A stretch of DNA of 64,000 nucleotides from Sinonovacula constricta. Lineage: Eukaryota > Mollusca > Bivalvia > Cardiida > Solecurtidae. Made by a program: the position numbers and the translations under genes. Shown in pieces: positions 25,946 through 37,900 of the stretch (the first letter of the stretch is position 1; the number at the start of each line of letters is the position of its first letter). Location: contig CM017564.1 of the NCBI GenBank assembly GCA_007844125.1, positions 18,282,290 to 18,346,289 of the forward strand, in the 5' to 3' direction. Below the pieces are notes generated by a model, which saw nothing but the letters and a program-made list of their open reading frames with translations, had not been told where the DNA came from and searched no databases.

Positions 25946-26272
25946 AATGTATGTATGTATGTATGTATGTATGTATGTATGTATGTATGTATGTATGTAT
26001 GTATGTATGTATGTATGTATGTATGTATGTATGTATGTATGTATGTATGTATGTATGTATGTATGTATGTATGTATGTATGTATGTATGTATGTATGTGT
26101 GTATGTGTGCGTGTGTGCGTGTGTATGTGTGCATGTGTGCATGTTTGCATGTATGCATGTATGTCTGTATGTGTGTATGTGTGCATGTGTGCATGTGTGC
26201 ATGTATGCGTGTATGCGTGCCTGCGTGCATGTGTGCGTGTATGCGTGTATGCGTGCATGTGTGCATGTTTAT
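25946..26272. repeat. (GTAT)n microsatellite, degenerating to GTGC/GTGT
   Basis: About 37 near-perfect GTAT units (25948-26096), then about 170 bp of mixed GTGT, GCAT and GCGT tetramers. It abuts the 3' tail of the minus-strand LINE at 26273. The Cys-Met-Tyr-Val and Thr-His-Ile frames on both strands are artefacts. Confidence 0.97.
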
Positions 26273-27530
26273 TTGTTTATTTGGGTTTTACGGCACACCG
26301 ACCCTTAACAGGTCATACGTCGCCGAATACAAAGTTAAATGTGAATAGAGCGTAATCAGGTTAAAACCAAATTACGCATGTAAAATTTAAAAAAAATATA
26401 AAAACTATAAGGTTAAAAAAATAAATTATAAATGACAACAGATCAACACATAAAAAGGTTTAAAAAGTACGACGATTAGTAAATAACCAGTTTAAAAATT
26501 TATAACTTATTCAGAATACCAATCTTGTTCAAGAAGCAAACAAGTTTAGAATCCGACACTCTCCTAAATAGTTCGTACATGTTATGGACTTTAAAATACT
26601 TCGACCGTATGTGGTCTGTGTCGATACACTGTAATAAAATATGGCTGACGGTCAGTGGTTACATACAGGTTGAACTTCTCTTTTGAAAAGATATGAATGA
26701 GTTAACCTAGTATGTCCAATGCGTCAGCGGGTAAGAGCTACGTCTTCTCGTCGACTTCCGCTGCAAGCAGAGACATTGGCACCGTCGTTAGGTTCAATTA
26801 CATGTAATTTGTTACACACAATACTGTCCCAACTTGTTTGCCACTCGGTTAAAATATGTCGGTAAATAAGTGGTTAAAATCAGTGTGTGGGATGCAAAGA
26901 TCTGTCTCAGTGAGGGCTGAGCCAGATTTTGCACCCCTGTCAGCATCTTCGTTTCCTCGGATGCCTGCATGGCTAGGAAGCCAACAGAAGGAGAGTTCAT
27001 TAGTGTCGTATAAACTTTGAAGTTTGACAAGAACAGTGCGAACATGTGGATTTGAATAACTCAGTGAATTCATGCTTTGCAATACAGATAATGAGTCTGA
27101 AAATATAACATATTTTTCACCGGAATGTTCTGAAATGAAATCAAGGCTTAGATTTATAGCCTGGATTTCAGCGGTGAAGATAGACGAGTTGTTAGGAAGT
27201 CTTTGTTTAATGCAGTGGCTATTACTTACGGAAGCACAGCCAACATGAGTGTGATCAAAGTACTTGTCAAGGAGTTCCAGAAATTCAGATCTTAAAATCA
27301 AAGGATCTGTGTTCGACTTTTCATTTTTACAGAGTTCTAAATTCACAGCAGGAGAACGGAGTTGCCATGGTGGATGTTCAATTGTTGGGTTTTCAGAAAT
27401 GTTTTCGAGTTTTATTACTGATGTGTTTATGATATCTTTAAGCTTTAAACCAAGAGGTCTGAGGGCTTTAGGTGATCGATCATAAAGCTCCTCATGTTTA
27501 GGGTTGAAAACACAATTAAACGTTGGGTAT
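26273..27530 (-). mobile_element. I/Nimb-like LINE, 5'-truncated (RNase H and 3' UTR only)
   Basis: Minus-strand element. Its 3' end at 26273-26345 carries the family tail (GGCACACCGACCCTTAACAG on the plus strand). From about 26510 to 27530 it encodes the ORF2 C-terminus and RNase H. It is cut at 27530, where a (GATA)n microsatellite begins. Related tails occur at 14550-14640, 38255-38340 and 56665-56760. Confidence 0.88.
26849..27346 (-). pseudogene. LINE RNase H domain, frame open but 5'-truncated
   Basis: A 165-codon open stretch with RNase HI signatures. It shows FTAEIQAINLSLDF (the catalytic Glu is kept, unlike the copy at 38.5-39.3 kb), FSDSLSVLQSM (catalytic Asp) and FCWLPSHAGIRGNEDADRGA (His and the last Asp). 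The first acidic motif is altered: FDHT replaces the TDGS of the 39.26-kb copy. RNase H of I-superfamily LINEs degrades the RNA strand of the cDNA hybrid. The C-terminal zinc-binding tail follows in a different frame toward 26510. Confidence 0.85.
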
Positions 27531-27940
<410 letters not shown>

Positions 27941-27989
27941 GCAAAATATCAAATTTCATAAACAATTCAAACCGACAAAAGAAAATGTG

Positions 27990-28060
27990 ACATTGTGCAA
28001 CGTTAACAAAAGCTGAGGATTTATTCGCAGATCTCGTATAAAGGACAGGACATAGAGGAT
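27990..28060 (+). repeat. R1-related fragment
   Basis: AAAGCTGAGGATTTATTCGC matches the 3' end of R1 copy 3 (about 21190-21210). Together with 25780-25945 it suggests that the LINE and microsatellites at 25.95-27.94 kb sit inside an older R1 copy. Confidence 0.35.
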
Positions 28061-31000
28061 TGACATCGCAGCAATTACTGTCCGAAATATGGCTTTAAGT
28101 AGCTGCATCCATGTTGTGTTAATGACTTGACCTGACATCGTGACATTTAAAAGCAATACACTTTGTGGATTGTAAAAGGGTCACTTGCAAGCAATTGCAA
28201 GCAACAAAGGGTTCCCGAGTAGGAAGCAACACATTTCCCAATAAGTTGTAGTACACACCGAGCAAGTCTGGTGCATAAATACAAGGATAAAGCTCGAGCT
28301 GAATCACCATCAATGTGCGGATACTATACTGAAGTTCAAATCGTCTCTCTCGTCATTCATTTTGTTTACAGACGTTGTCATTGGAAATAGTGATATCATT
28401 TAAAGTCAACCATTGCCTTTGTAAGTCGTAATTTCTAGAGGGTAAAGCTAGGAAAGTTTCGGTTTTCATAGAATTTCTATAACTATTTTTTCCTTTTTAA
28501 TTGCCTTGTTAAAGCATTTATTTAAATACAAATCCTGCCTTTGACACTTGTTGTAGAAATGTGAAAACACTCTTTACATACTAATGTTAATGTCAGAAAT
28601 ACAGCGATTTTTCATAAATAAATGTACTTTCCCGCACAGTATTTTACTGGATATTGACACCGATAAGACATATTAAATATCAAACAGTTTTTAATAAATT
28701 ATAAAAAAACTCAATGTATAATGTTTATTCAGGAAACCATAGAAGCATTTACAAGAAAATAAAAAGCAAACCCAAATCATTAAATAGATTTATCAAAATG
28801 TTACATATAAAGAAAAAATCAGTTGCCAACTTTGTCACAATTAACTATACAACTAAAGTGTACCAGCAGAAAATGTGCATATGCAAAAGCCTCAAATTAC
28901 ACAAATCATTATTGTTTAGGTAGTTTTTTTCTGGAACATGACATCTTTTTTTTATTGTCGGTATATCATACCTTTACCTACTTCACACAATTAAAGTGAA
29001 AATGATATAGACAACCTAATAGAAAGAGTTTAACATAATGATAAAGTATGTGCTTAATCCCGAAGGAAATAATGATAAAACAAAACACTGTCATTTCGTA
29101 AATATGTGTTAATGTTGTAACAATGCTGTAAATGAACTAACTTAACATAAGTTGCTGTCATGGGGAAGGTTGTTTGTAATTAACTACAGGACCAAAATAT
29201 TACAAAATATAAATCTGACACTAACCTTAACCTCTTGACTAAGAACACTTTAACCGTGTTATAAATGAGTTGTGTTGCATGTGAAATGATCATCCCAATC
29301 TTTAAAAGGATCCTTTTGAATATTTGTCGTGACAGGGTTAGGGTTTGACTTTCAAAGAGTCCATAAACATAAACTCTTGATCTAAAGATCTTCGGAGATG
29401 GCCTTCCTGCACACCGGCAGAAATGATAATGGTGATATTGTATTTGTTAGGACATAACAGAAATCGTTTATGTATATTCTGAATACCTTTTAAGGTTGCA
29501 TAAACATTCCATCTAAAGTCAGGTTTGACCTATCTCAATACTCAATGAATCGTTCAGAACAAGCTGTTTCTGGCTATGGGCTGTTTTGTTGCTAATAGAT
29601 ACTCTCAACTTGTTAACATGCAGTCCAAAAATTGAATGACGTATTGAAGAGTATTCCTCGTAAGTGATTAAAATGTATCCATGTACATTTACGTTAAAAG
29701 TTAAGAAGTTTTAGTAACAAAATGAAATAGACCAAAATCTCTCATTTTATGCTTTTCTAATTATATTAATATTTTATATAAGATAACAAATTACTCATCC
29801 AGAAGGAAAAAGTAAGCTATAAGCACTACATTAAATTAGTTCTTTTAAACGGATTAAACGGATAAATAAAATGTTACAGAATTTTAAACTTTATTTTACG
29901 TCATACGGATATAATTGAGAATGGTCATTTTTATTGCCCGTTTATTTTATTGGTTGTGCTGTATCATTTTTCCGTGTTATGTTAATATTTGCCGCTGACA
30001 AGTCCGTACGATAGGTAAAATACTGGAAATTTACAATAATTAAGAAAAGAAAGGGAACTTATTCACTTTTATACATGAAGTTATGTAGAACTAAATATAC
30101 TGAAATATATAAAAAAAATGTTCTTAGGCTGTCACACGGTACATTATGCACGTGCTGTAATCGTAAACATCAAACAGAGTGTATACTTTAGAGAATAATA
30201 AAAATATCGTAATGAACATGTATATCAAAGGAGATTAAATATTACGTCATTATTGATACATTTAACTTCATTTTGTAATAGAATAAAGGTATAAAACAGG
30301 TATTTAGAGTTATCATTATTGACCACTGCCTTTTTACACATCACCAAGTGACTTGTGCGGTCGGCCAAGGACATCGCCAGTTAAAGTTAGTTTACACTGC
30401 AATTCCAGTTATTATTGCCCAATTTGAAGTAAATCTAATTTTTAAGTTTATTTTGCAAATAAGGAAAATAAAATATGAGAGATTAAAATAACAAACTAGG
30501 CCTCTGCTATAGACTGAATATATTTGCCAAACACAGGTGAAATTATATGAAAATAAGCTGGACGTATTGCCAAAAACGTCAGTGAATATAATTCTAAGCG
30601 TTTCTCAAAATTGCTTTCCCAATATATTAAAACATGTACTATGTTTAAGATTAAATCCACAAGTTCATAACCGCTATTACTACAAGGCAAAATTATTGGT
30701 ATATTGTATATGCCAAACTAGACTAAAATTAAATATGCCCAAACGACTTCAACTGTACACCGAAATATATATGCCCATGGCGCAAAATATATATACTAAA
30801 GGAGGTGTCAATCTAGAATTAAATAAATGGTACCTAAGTACAAAATATAACATCGCAAATGTAAATGGAACTCCCGGCATCCATGACTAAATCCCATCAA
30901 ATATTATTTTACTTTTTTCTAACCAGATAAGATAAGTGGCAAGACTAAGCGCTCAACAGTTCAGTTAAATTAGGTCTCTATCCACTTTATTTAGGAACCA

Positions 31001-31159
31001 TACCAATCCTGAGTCCCAAAAACAGACCCCGATACCTTTTACTAGATAAGTTATTTTTCCCATTCGACTGCAACAAATTAAGAATCATCAAAACAACAAT
31101 ACCAGACTTGACAAGGCCCTTTCAGTATTGCACCACATATTACAATTAAGTTAATGACA
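28061..31159. other. Gene-poor AT-rich sequence; weak similarity to 46.4-49 kb
   Basis: No gene supported. ORFs at 28714-28923 and 30537-30890 lack motifs. Short matches such as TGCCAAACTAGA.TAAAATT (about 30709 and 48917) hint that duplication A may extend leftward in diverged form. Confidence 0.4.
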
Positions 31160-31330
31160 CACAAACCAAAGGTATTTAGTGTAAAATGACAAAAACAGTG
31201 ACACTAGGTATAAAAAACAGAGTTACACAAAAGTAGTCAGCCAAGGGGTCGACTGGCTTGCTTTCACCAGTTTGCAGAGCTCTTACCTCGCACAAACATA
31301 GGATCAACTTAATCTTTAATTGAATCCCCA
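31160..31330 (+). repeat. Dispersed repeat family R1, degraded copy
   Basis: GTCAGCCAAGGGGTCGACTGG and TTTGCAGAGCTCTTACCTCG correspond to the R1 core, with many substitutions. Confidence 0.55.
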
Positions 31331-31877
31331 ATATACTAACTGTAATGATGTTTTATTCGTATTTGAATTTTCAATGAGAATATCGTTTTCCTATAATGCT
31401 TGTAATTTCTACTGACTTTATCTCTAATTTTATTTTTCTTTCATCACATTGCATGTGACACTCGATGTTTTTGTTGGTACCAGTAACAAAGAAATGACTG
31501 AGTATTCTATACAGGTTCTAAAAAATCTAAAGAACTGAATCGGTTTATTTCTATAAATATAAGTAAACGTAATCAGAACTGTTGAATCTGAATGGGTTTG
31601 TTCAATCTTTTTTGATCGGTCAATGTAAACTGTTCCAGTGATTATACACTGGAATGTTTAGACAGTGTAATAAGTGTATAAGGGTATAAAGAAGCATATA
31701 TACATATGCTATAAAAATATATTGTCTCTTTTGTTGAAAAGACTTGAGCTATTATTTTCTTTTAATTGTTAGTTTGTATTTTACTGGAATATTCATTATT
31801 GTATTATCATGTATCAGTATGTATGTTTTATTATAATCGTAACATATTATCGTTGACAGACATGCAATCTGGTAAAC

Positions 31878-31940
31878 ATGCCAATGTCTACAAATGAGTT
31901 AAAGGACATCTCAAACGCAACAGGCAGACGCGTAAAATAA
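31878..31940 (+). other. Conserved 20-codon ORF upstream of NHL exon, copy 1
   Basis: Reads MPMSTNELKDISNATGRRVK then stop. The paralogue at 49680-49742 reads MPTSAHELQDILNAADKRAI then stop. Both are followed, in a shifted frame, by a second similar stretch (YCDLSVIELAK here, YYELSDIDPVSFHSN there). This looks like a decayed N-terminal exon of the NHL gene, or an upstream ORF. Confidence 0.4.
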
Positions 31941-32374
31941 CGGAAAAAGTGGATGCATGATATTGCGATTTGTCGGTCATTGAACTTGCAAAGTAACTAT
32001 TAAAATCAGAACAATTCTAAACAGCTGCTTGAGAGGATATTTCAATCAAGCTCAGTAGTACCATGTTAGTAGACGAAACAATCAAGTAATATATTATGGA
32101 AGCTGATGGGTGAAGGGCGACATCGACAGTTGTTGAATGATTCTGAAGAAAAAACATTGAACCATGTGCAACACTTAAACACTCATCAACCCAAATGGAA
32201 TCAAACAATACATGAAAATATGAACGCTATTCAAAACCTCCACAAAACGAAAAATGCATGAAGGTTATATGAGATGTTACTTTTCAAATCGATATTGAAG
32301 TCTTCAAAAAAGGAAAACCTCTTAAACAAGATATATTTATACGATTATTAAACTGTTTTAATAAGCTACAAGCA

Positions 32375-33233
32375 ATGCAATCTCATACACGGTTTAAAAT
32401 ATCGCAAATTCGCCAGTTTTACATCAAAGGATCCAACGAAAAGGATGACTGCCTGGTACCAGGTATCCTGGAGCTCTCACCAAAACTATTGCTCGTAACC
32501 GACTGGGGAAATAGCTCCTTAAAATGTATTGACACAACAAGTAACACTATAATCAGTAGGCTGCATATGACAGCTAGACCATGGGGTATTACCGCCATTC
32601 CCGAATCCCGTATCGCTGTGACATTCCCAGACGTTCCGTCGATCCGGTTCTATAATGATGATCTAGGTGTCAGTGTGAACATTAAGTCCATACCCACAGA
32701 TGGAAGATATCTAGATATTCAGTATATTGAGAAAACATTTATCGTATCGTGCATCGATCCACAACCACAGATTCAAATTGTTGACCTGGAATGCAAACTC
32801 CTCAAAAAAATCCTTAATGATGAATCAGGGAATCCGTTGTTCGTGGAGTCTTTTCATATTACAATAGATCGACGCAGAGAAATGATATATGTCAGTGACA
32901 TGCGCACTTTCAAATGTCTGTCCCTAACAGGGGATGTCAAGTCGACTTATCAATATTCCGAGCTGATGTATCCAACAAGGTGTGGCTACTGGGTCTGGCG
33001 ATTATATCTACATCTGTTGCAAAGACATACATGGAACTATGTTCATTGAGGTGTTTACTAAGGGTCACAAACTTTGTTCATTACCTCGGCGCCACCCCAA
33101 CGTTAAGATTCCTCTGACAATATGCTGCAGCAGAAACAAAGAGATACTCTACCTGTCGAGCGGAAAAAAAGAGGACAGTCCTTGTGACACAATCACGGCA
33201 CTTAGTGTGGAGTTTGAAGATACTGATTTTGAG
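32375..33233 (+). pseudogene. NHL beta-propeller exon, copy 1 (2-bp frameshift)
   Basis: Homologue of the intact exon at 50089-50982. NHL repeats form a beta-propeller that in TRIM-NHL proteins binds RNA or protein partners. Visible blade motifs are LLLVTDWGNSSLKCID, ARPWGITAIPESRIAVTFPD, GRYLDIQYIE and MIYVSDMRTFKCLSLTGDV. At about 32980 a TG dinucleotide is missing (CAAGGTGTGGCTACTGG where the paralogue pattern requires TGTGTGGCT), shifting the frame. The rest (GSGDYIYICCK..KIPLTICCSRNKEILYLSSG) continues intact in the new frame to a donor GTGAGC at 33234, phase 0. Upstream, AATAAG at 32364 could serve as an acceptor joining a lost 5' exon. One 2-bp indel could also be an assembly error or an allele. 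Confidence 0.75.
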
Positions 33234-34284
33234 GTGAGCACGTTCATATTTTAAAACTAAACTGTAGCCTTTTTACTTGAGATAAAACTAAATTTTGTTC
33301 TTCTGCGGTAAAGACTTAATCTTGTCCATCCCCGAATATAAACATTATGTAAAACGTAGAAAGCATGCATTCAGATTTAGGAGGCTGCTGGTAAATTTGG
33401 TCACTATAGATGAACATACTCTGTCCAAGAAATTGGCGGTATTTGTATATTTATATTTTGTGGGTTAAATTGAAGACACTTTTTTCAACGAATATTTAAG
33501 GCGTGATTCTACGTGCAGAAACTATACCAACAAAAATGTAGACAATACTGAAGTGAATACTTACAATGTGGCAGCAAATGCGTTGTTTTTCATATTAACT
33601 TAACATTTAACGAGACGCAAATTTTTTGCGAGTGTGTATTGGTCTTTCATCTTGCATCTAAATTTTAACTTAGAAAGAACGACACTTAAATAGATAATTT
33701 ATGTAATAACAAATTATTACCCCGCCATGATTAAGAATATCAGTCCATTCATCCATAAGAACAGTAAAACTATCTTTGTGCCAGTCATAAATATATTTTG
33801 TATGTCACTGAAAAACTGGAGGCTTAATAATCTTTTCAGCCTTAAATTTTTATGTCATTTTATAACAAATGTTTTAATAAATAAGTCGCGGAGCTGCCAT
33901 ATATTCCTAAGCTACCGAACTCGGATTTAGAGCTTGTGAGTTTAAATACGTTCTTCAATATTTTTGCTTTTGATTCCCTTGCACAGGTTACAATGATCAT
34001 TCTTTGTACAATGACTTATTTTCGTTAACCTTTACTTTTTAATAATTCTTACCTAGTCTTATTTTCTTTAATTCTGTGTCCAATTTATGTGCATTATTTT
34101 TGCTACATATTCATTGTGTTCTAGAACGCAGCCCTCCTTAAAATTGCGATCATCCTATTTCACAAGGAATAGTGCGATATTAATCTATAAATGAGCTCCG
34201 TATGGCTTACATAATAACATTTTTCAATGCTGAAACTGTTGAAATTGATATATGCTATTCCATGTTCCTTTTTAGTTTATTACA

Positions 34285-34625
34285 TCAATTGTTTGTATAT
34301 TTATTGGGTTTATCGTCCCACCAACATTATTTCAGTTATCTGGAGGCGGTATCCACTTTAAGCAGATATAGTGCTGACTTCAATATGTATAGTATGTGTA
34401 TAGCATGCCGTGGACACCTGGCATGATACCACATCCAGTCTTATTATCCTGACACCGGGCAAACCAGTCGTGGAGCTACCCTTATATTTGCTTGAGCGTT
34501 AGCAAGGGAGCTATACGACTTCCATTTAACGACTTTGGTATGTCGCGGCCCGGAATCGAACCCGGGACCTCCCGTACCTGGAGCCGACGCTACCAGCTCA
34601 CGTCAATTGTGCCACTTGGACCCAT
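34285..34625 (-). mobile_element. tRNA-derived SINE, family S1 (in intron)
   Basis: On the minus strand the tRNA-like head has a consensus B box GGTTCGATTCC (about 34554-34564). It is followed by a conserved body including GAGCGTTAGCAAGGGAGCTAT (seen on the plus strand at 34492), CTGACACCGGGCAAACCAG and TTTATCGTCCCACCAAC. Other copies are at 52885-53170 (minus) and 54155-54420 (plus). It is absent from the copy-2 intron, so it inserted after duplication A. Confidence 0.8.
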
Positions 34626-34639
34626 GATGTAAGCATTTC

Positions 34640-34740
34640 TAAATAAATAGGCAAAGAACCGACTTAGGATCTTAAACCCGGTTAATGAAGCGTTCTAACC
34701 TGTCACTATTTCAATGTATTTTTCCACAGACAAACACTCT
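34640..34740 (+). repeat. Dispersed repeat family R1, degraded fragment
   Basis: AACCGACTTAGGATCTTAAA..GAAGCGTTCTAACCTG corresponds to the middle of the R1 core. Confidence 0.45.
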
Positions 34741-35635
34741 TAATTTCTCTTTACTGTCATATATATTTGTTAGCTAATGTATATTCTGTTAAACCACAAC
34801 AACAGACGTTTGCCAATGTAGCAATGGGGCTTTTAATATTTATAATTGGCTCAGCGTTGATGTAGCTCTATGTCCGAATATTTATTTTTCAAGCAGATTA
34901 TGTTTAACACTTTCTTCTCTAACGTTAAAATTACATTTCAATACATATATTTCAGCGAAATCTATTGAGCTTATTCAAAACTATTTAGTTACTTGACAAT
35001 GCCAACAGAAATCTTATGTTGTTCCTGACGCGTTTCTGACAAGATGTACACATATCACTTGTATTTGTGTCGTGCGTTTTTCAAGTATAAATTCTATATC
35101 TAATAATCTATCACCATTATATTTGAAACTTTCCTGTTGAAAGTTATGTCTGGACAGGATCTTGATGGAGAGTTTTTTACAGTTTTACACAACCCAGTCC
35201 TGGCAAGTCAGTACTAATATCAAAGCAATGGAAAGGTCATAATTGCTTAAGTAGAGTTAGTGAAGCAGTGTCACTTGTGCTTTAAAAACATTAGTATTAT
35301 CGGCATTTTTTATATAAATATATTAATATTCAAGTTAATTCTTTAAATTTAACATACTATTTATTATGACAAATCATGCCATATTTCTTAAGTCTTTCTT
35401 AAAGACAGCCCAAAATGTAAAAAGAAATCTAGGATTTTGTTGATGAAATCCACGAAATATTCTGAAAAATCTATAAATAGAGATCAGCAACGACAAAAAT
35501 GAAGACCAGATATTTTCAGTAGACAGAAAGACGGACTGACAGGCGGACGGACGGACGAATAAATGTTCTTACAGATCAACTCTACTGTATTGGTGCTTCG
35601 ACTCAGACATTAAGCCGAGGTATTCCTTTTCTAAA

Positions 35636-35637
<2 letters not shown>

Positions 35638-35697
<60 letters not shown>

Positions 35698-35755
35698 ATA
35701 ATAATAATAATAATAATAATAATTTAATAATAATAATAATTAATAATAATGATGT
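35638..35755. repeat. (CTA)n(ATA)n microsatellite before exon 2
   Basis: About 20 CTA units, then AAT/TAA units. It lies some 45 bp upstream of the predicted acceptor. Copy 2 has a (TTA)n array in the equivalent position (51825-51930). Confidence 0.95.
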
Positions 35756-35800
35756 TGTCGTTTTTAAGGATATTTGTTAATTCTTGTATAATTCTTTCAG

Positions 35801-36844
35801 CGATCAACAATAGTCCAAGACATCCAAAGTACATCATCTTCTGAAACAAACAGAACATCTGAATCCATAAGAAAGGATTTGAAAATATTTTATCTAAATG
35901 TAAATGGTTTAGATGGTCGCGTAAACCCCAAGAAACAGAAACCTGTTGACTTGCAATCCCCAACTTTTACAACATTTATAGCAGAATATGATATACTCTG
36001 CTTTGCTGAAACTAATATGAACCAGGAAGACAAGGTAACAATTGATGGATACACCCCTTTCGTCAAACCAAGAAAGCAAAAAAACAAAAGAACTAAAAGC
36101 AAAAACCCCAAAAGGTCTGGAGGTATTGCAATATATGTTCGTAACAAATTAAAACCGTATGTCAAGATGATTGACTGTGATTGTGAATATATCCTATGGA
36201 TTCTCTTGGAATACATTAGCGAACCTGTCGTACTAGGTGTTGTGTATGTCCCGTCGAAAAAAGATGTAAATGAAAAGGGAGATGTTGAGCGGAAAGACAA
36301 ACATAACGATTTCTCGTCGACCAGCAAGGACAGTATTGAAAAAAAACGGGGGGTGTTTTGGCGGGAATACATATATAGTGATTTTGAACAAGAAATAATT
36401 AGCAAATGTGTCGCATTTAAGAACGTAGTGATAACTGGTGACTTCAACTGTGCCACAAGTACGCACTGCGATTACACGTTAGACGATGCGTCTAAAGACA
36501 AGCTGTGGAAAGTAAACGGCATATTCGAACGACTGTCCATTCCATTAAACAGATCTTCTATGGATAAACGATCACCGTGTCCCCAAGGAAATCGATTACT
36601 TAAACTATGCCAAGCAAATTGCTTATTTATATTGAACGGGCGAGTGCCAAATGACCAGGGTGAAGGTTTACCCACATGTATAACAAAAGGGGGCAAATCT
36701 GAAACAGTAATTGACTATGCTATAGCAACTGGTGAGTGTTTTGAATTTATTAAATCATTTCAGGTGATCGAAACTGAAAAGCTTCGTTCTACTGATGTTC
36801 ACAATGCACTTGTTTTTGAACTTGGATCTAAAACTGTGGCATAA
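35801..36844 (+). CDS. EEP (LINE-endonuclease-like) exon joined to NHL, copy 1
   Basis: From the predicted acceptor at 35800 the frame is open for 347 codons to TAA, in phase with the NHL exon. It encodes an endonuclease/exonuclease/phosphatase fold. In exon numbering: KIFYLNVNGL (catalytic Asn about 33), FAETNM (Glu about 70), SGGIAIYVRNKL, GVVYVPS (Tyr about 149), ITGDFN (Asp 214, Asn 216), VIDYAI (Asp about 305) and TDVHNALVF (Asp 332, His 334). All expected active-site positions are occupied. The Asp-Val-His spacing matches what I recall of one LINE endonuclease group in bivalves. The first in-frame Met lies after the Glu motif, so translation needs an upstream exon, which supports splicing from NHL. 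The ORF stops just after the domain and no reverse transcriptase follows. Role unknown; a DNA- or RNA-cleaving effector is inferred. Confidence 0.75.
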   Translation, partial: RSTIVQDIQSTSSSETNRTSESIRKDLKIFYLNVNGLDGRVNPKKQKPVDLQSPTFTTFIAEYDILCFAETNMNQEDKVTIDGYTPFVKPRKQKNKRTKSKNPKRSGGIAIYVRNKLKPYVKMIDCDCEYILWILLEYISEPVVLGVVYVPSKKDVNEKGDVERKDKHNDFSSTSKDSIEKKRGVFWREYIYSDFEQEIISKCVAFKNVVITGDFNCATSTHCDYTLDDASKDKLWKVNGIFERLSIPLNRSSMDKRSPCPQGNRLLKLCQANCLFILNGRVPNDQGEGLPTCITKGGKSETVIDYAIATGECFEFIKSFQVIETEKLRSTDVHNALVFELGSKTVA

Positions 36845-36855
36845 AGTAACACAAT

Positions 36856-36861
36856 AATAAA
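36856..36861 (+). terminator. Candidate polyadenylation signal AATAAA
   Basis: Twelve bases after the EEP stop codon. Plausible 3' end signal for the NHL-EEP transcript, though the region is AT-rich and such hexamers are common. Confidence 0.35.
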
Positions 36862-36869
36862 TAAGGAGA

Positions 36870-37900
36870 TACATAAAAGGGTTGATGTTGGCTTGACCAA
36901 AACATACATTAAGTAAAATAAATACCGAAGAGCGTAACCTATTAACACCGTACAATATCCACGAAACAAACGTCAATATTGCATTTATTATCTGAGTGTT
37001 TTGTATGTTTTGCTTAATCATGTTGGGTTGTGTAAATATCCTGACCTCCGTTTGGTATTATAAATGTAATTTTAATTAAGTTTTTATTTTTTAATCTTTT
37101 ACCGTATATATAGAGGATTTTGATAGCAATAAAAACAAGCCGCACAGGAAGGTCAATCCAAGGAGGTCTACTTCACAATATATTTATAGTTTATTGTATC
37201 GATATACATTTGAAATGCATATTTATTCATCAATTATTCTGAATTCAGAAATTCATGTTAATCCATGCATTTTGTGTGTACATTTTTAAGAGAAAAAGCT
37301 TAATATGGTTGTTGTTTAACATGAAATATAATAAAATACCTGTTGTAAATTTGTAACATGTTGTAAATTTGGTACCTGAATTGAATTGTGTATCAGTGAA
37401 TCTGTAACCATTTACACTCTAGTCATTTCAAAGATTTAATTTTATTTACAATCAAGAATTTCGTGTTGTATTTTATTATAATAAACACCTCAAAAACAGT
37501 TTATTTACCCTTTTTGTTGCTTTTGATACTGCATAATTGTTCGAATAAACGAATTGCAATTAAAGGGATTATATCATTAACATGAATTCATTTTATGCCG
37601 ATGAGCAGCGTTCACATATTTTAAGTCCTTTTTTTTATCTGAAATCATTTTTATTGTACACTTCTAGATATGACATAAATTTGTATACCAATAACTAGTA
37701 TCTCTCTTTGTAGGCTTTTTTAAGTTTAAGTTTGGATAATGGCTGGTTTAAACTTGCTATACGGAGTAAAATAATTGAGTCAATTATGCAAACGACTTCT
37801 ATTTGTTTTAAATATACATATGGTTAACATTGAATGATGTGGTTAAGTCGCAGTAGAATAACGTGATAATTAGACTGTATGTTGTTTATTATATTACTCA
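36870..37900. other. AT-rich 3' flank, nothing recognised
   Basis: No reverse transcriptase or other LINE sequence follows the EEP ORF here, which matters for judging whether the EEP exon is a host exon. Confidence 0.55.

Larger units (their letters stand above)
33234..35800 (+). other. Predicted intron 1 of NHL-EEP gene, copy 1
   Basis: Bounded by donor GAG|GTGAGC and acceptor ATTCTTTCAG|CGATC. The same two junctions are conserved in copy 2, where the intron is 989 bp. Here it is 2567 bp, enlarged partly by the SINE at 34285-34625. The intron ends with a (CTA)n/(ATA)n microsatellite, as the copy-2 intron does with (TTA)n. Confidence 0.65.

Noticed and set aside
25868..26355. Cys-Met-Tyr-Val and Thr-His-Ile repeat proteins
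   Set aside because: Six-frame artefacts of the GTAT microsatellite.
30537..30890. 117-codon plus-strand ORF
   Set aside because: No motif, AT-rich codon use matching the background, overlapped by another chance ORF.
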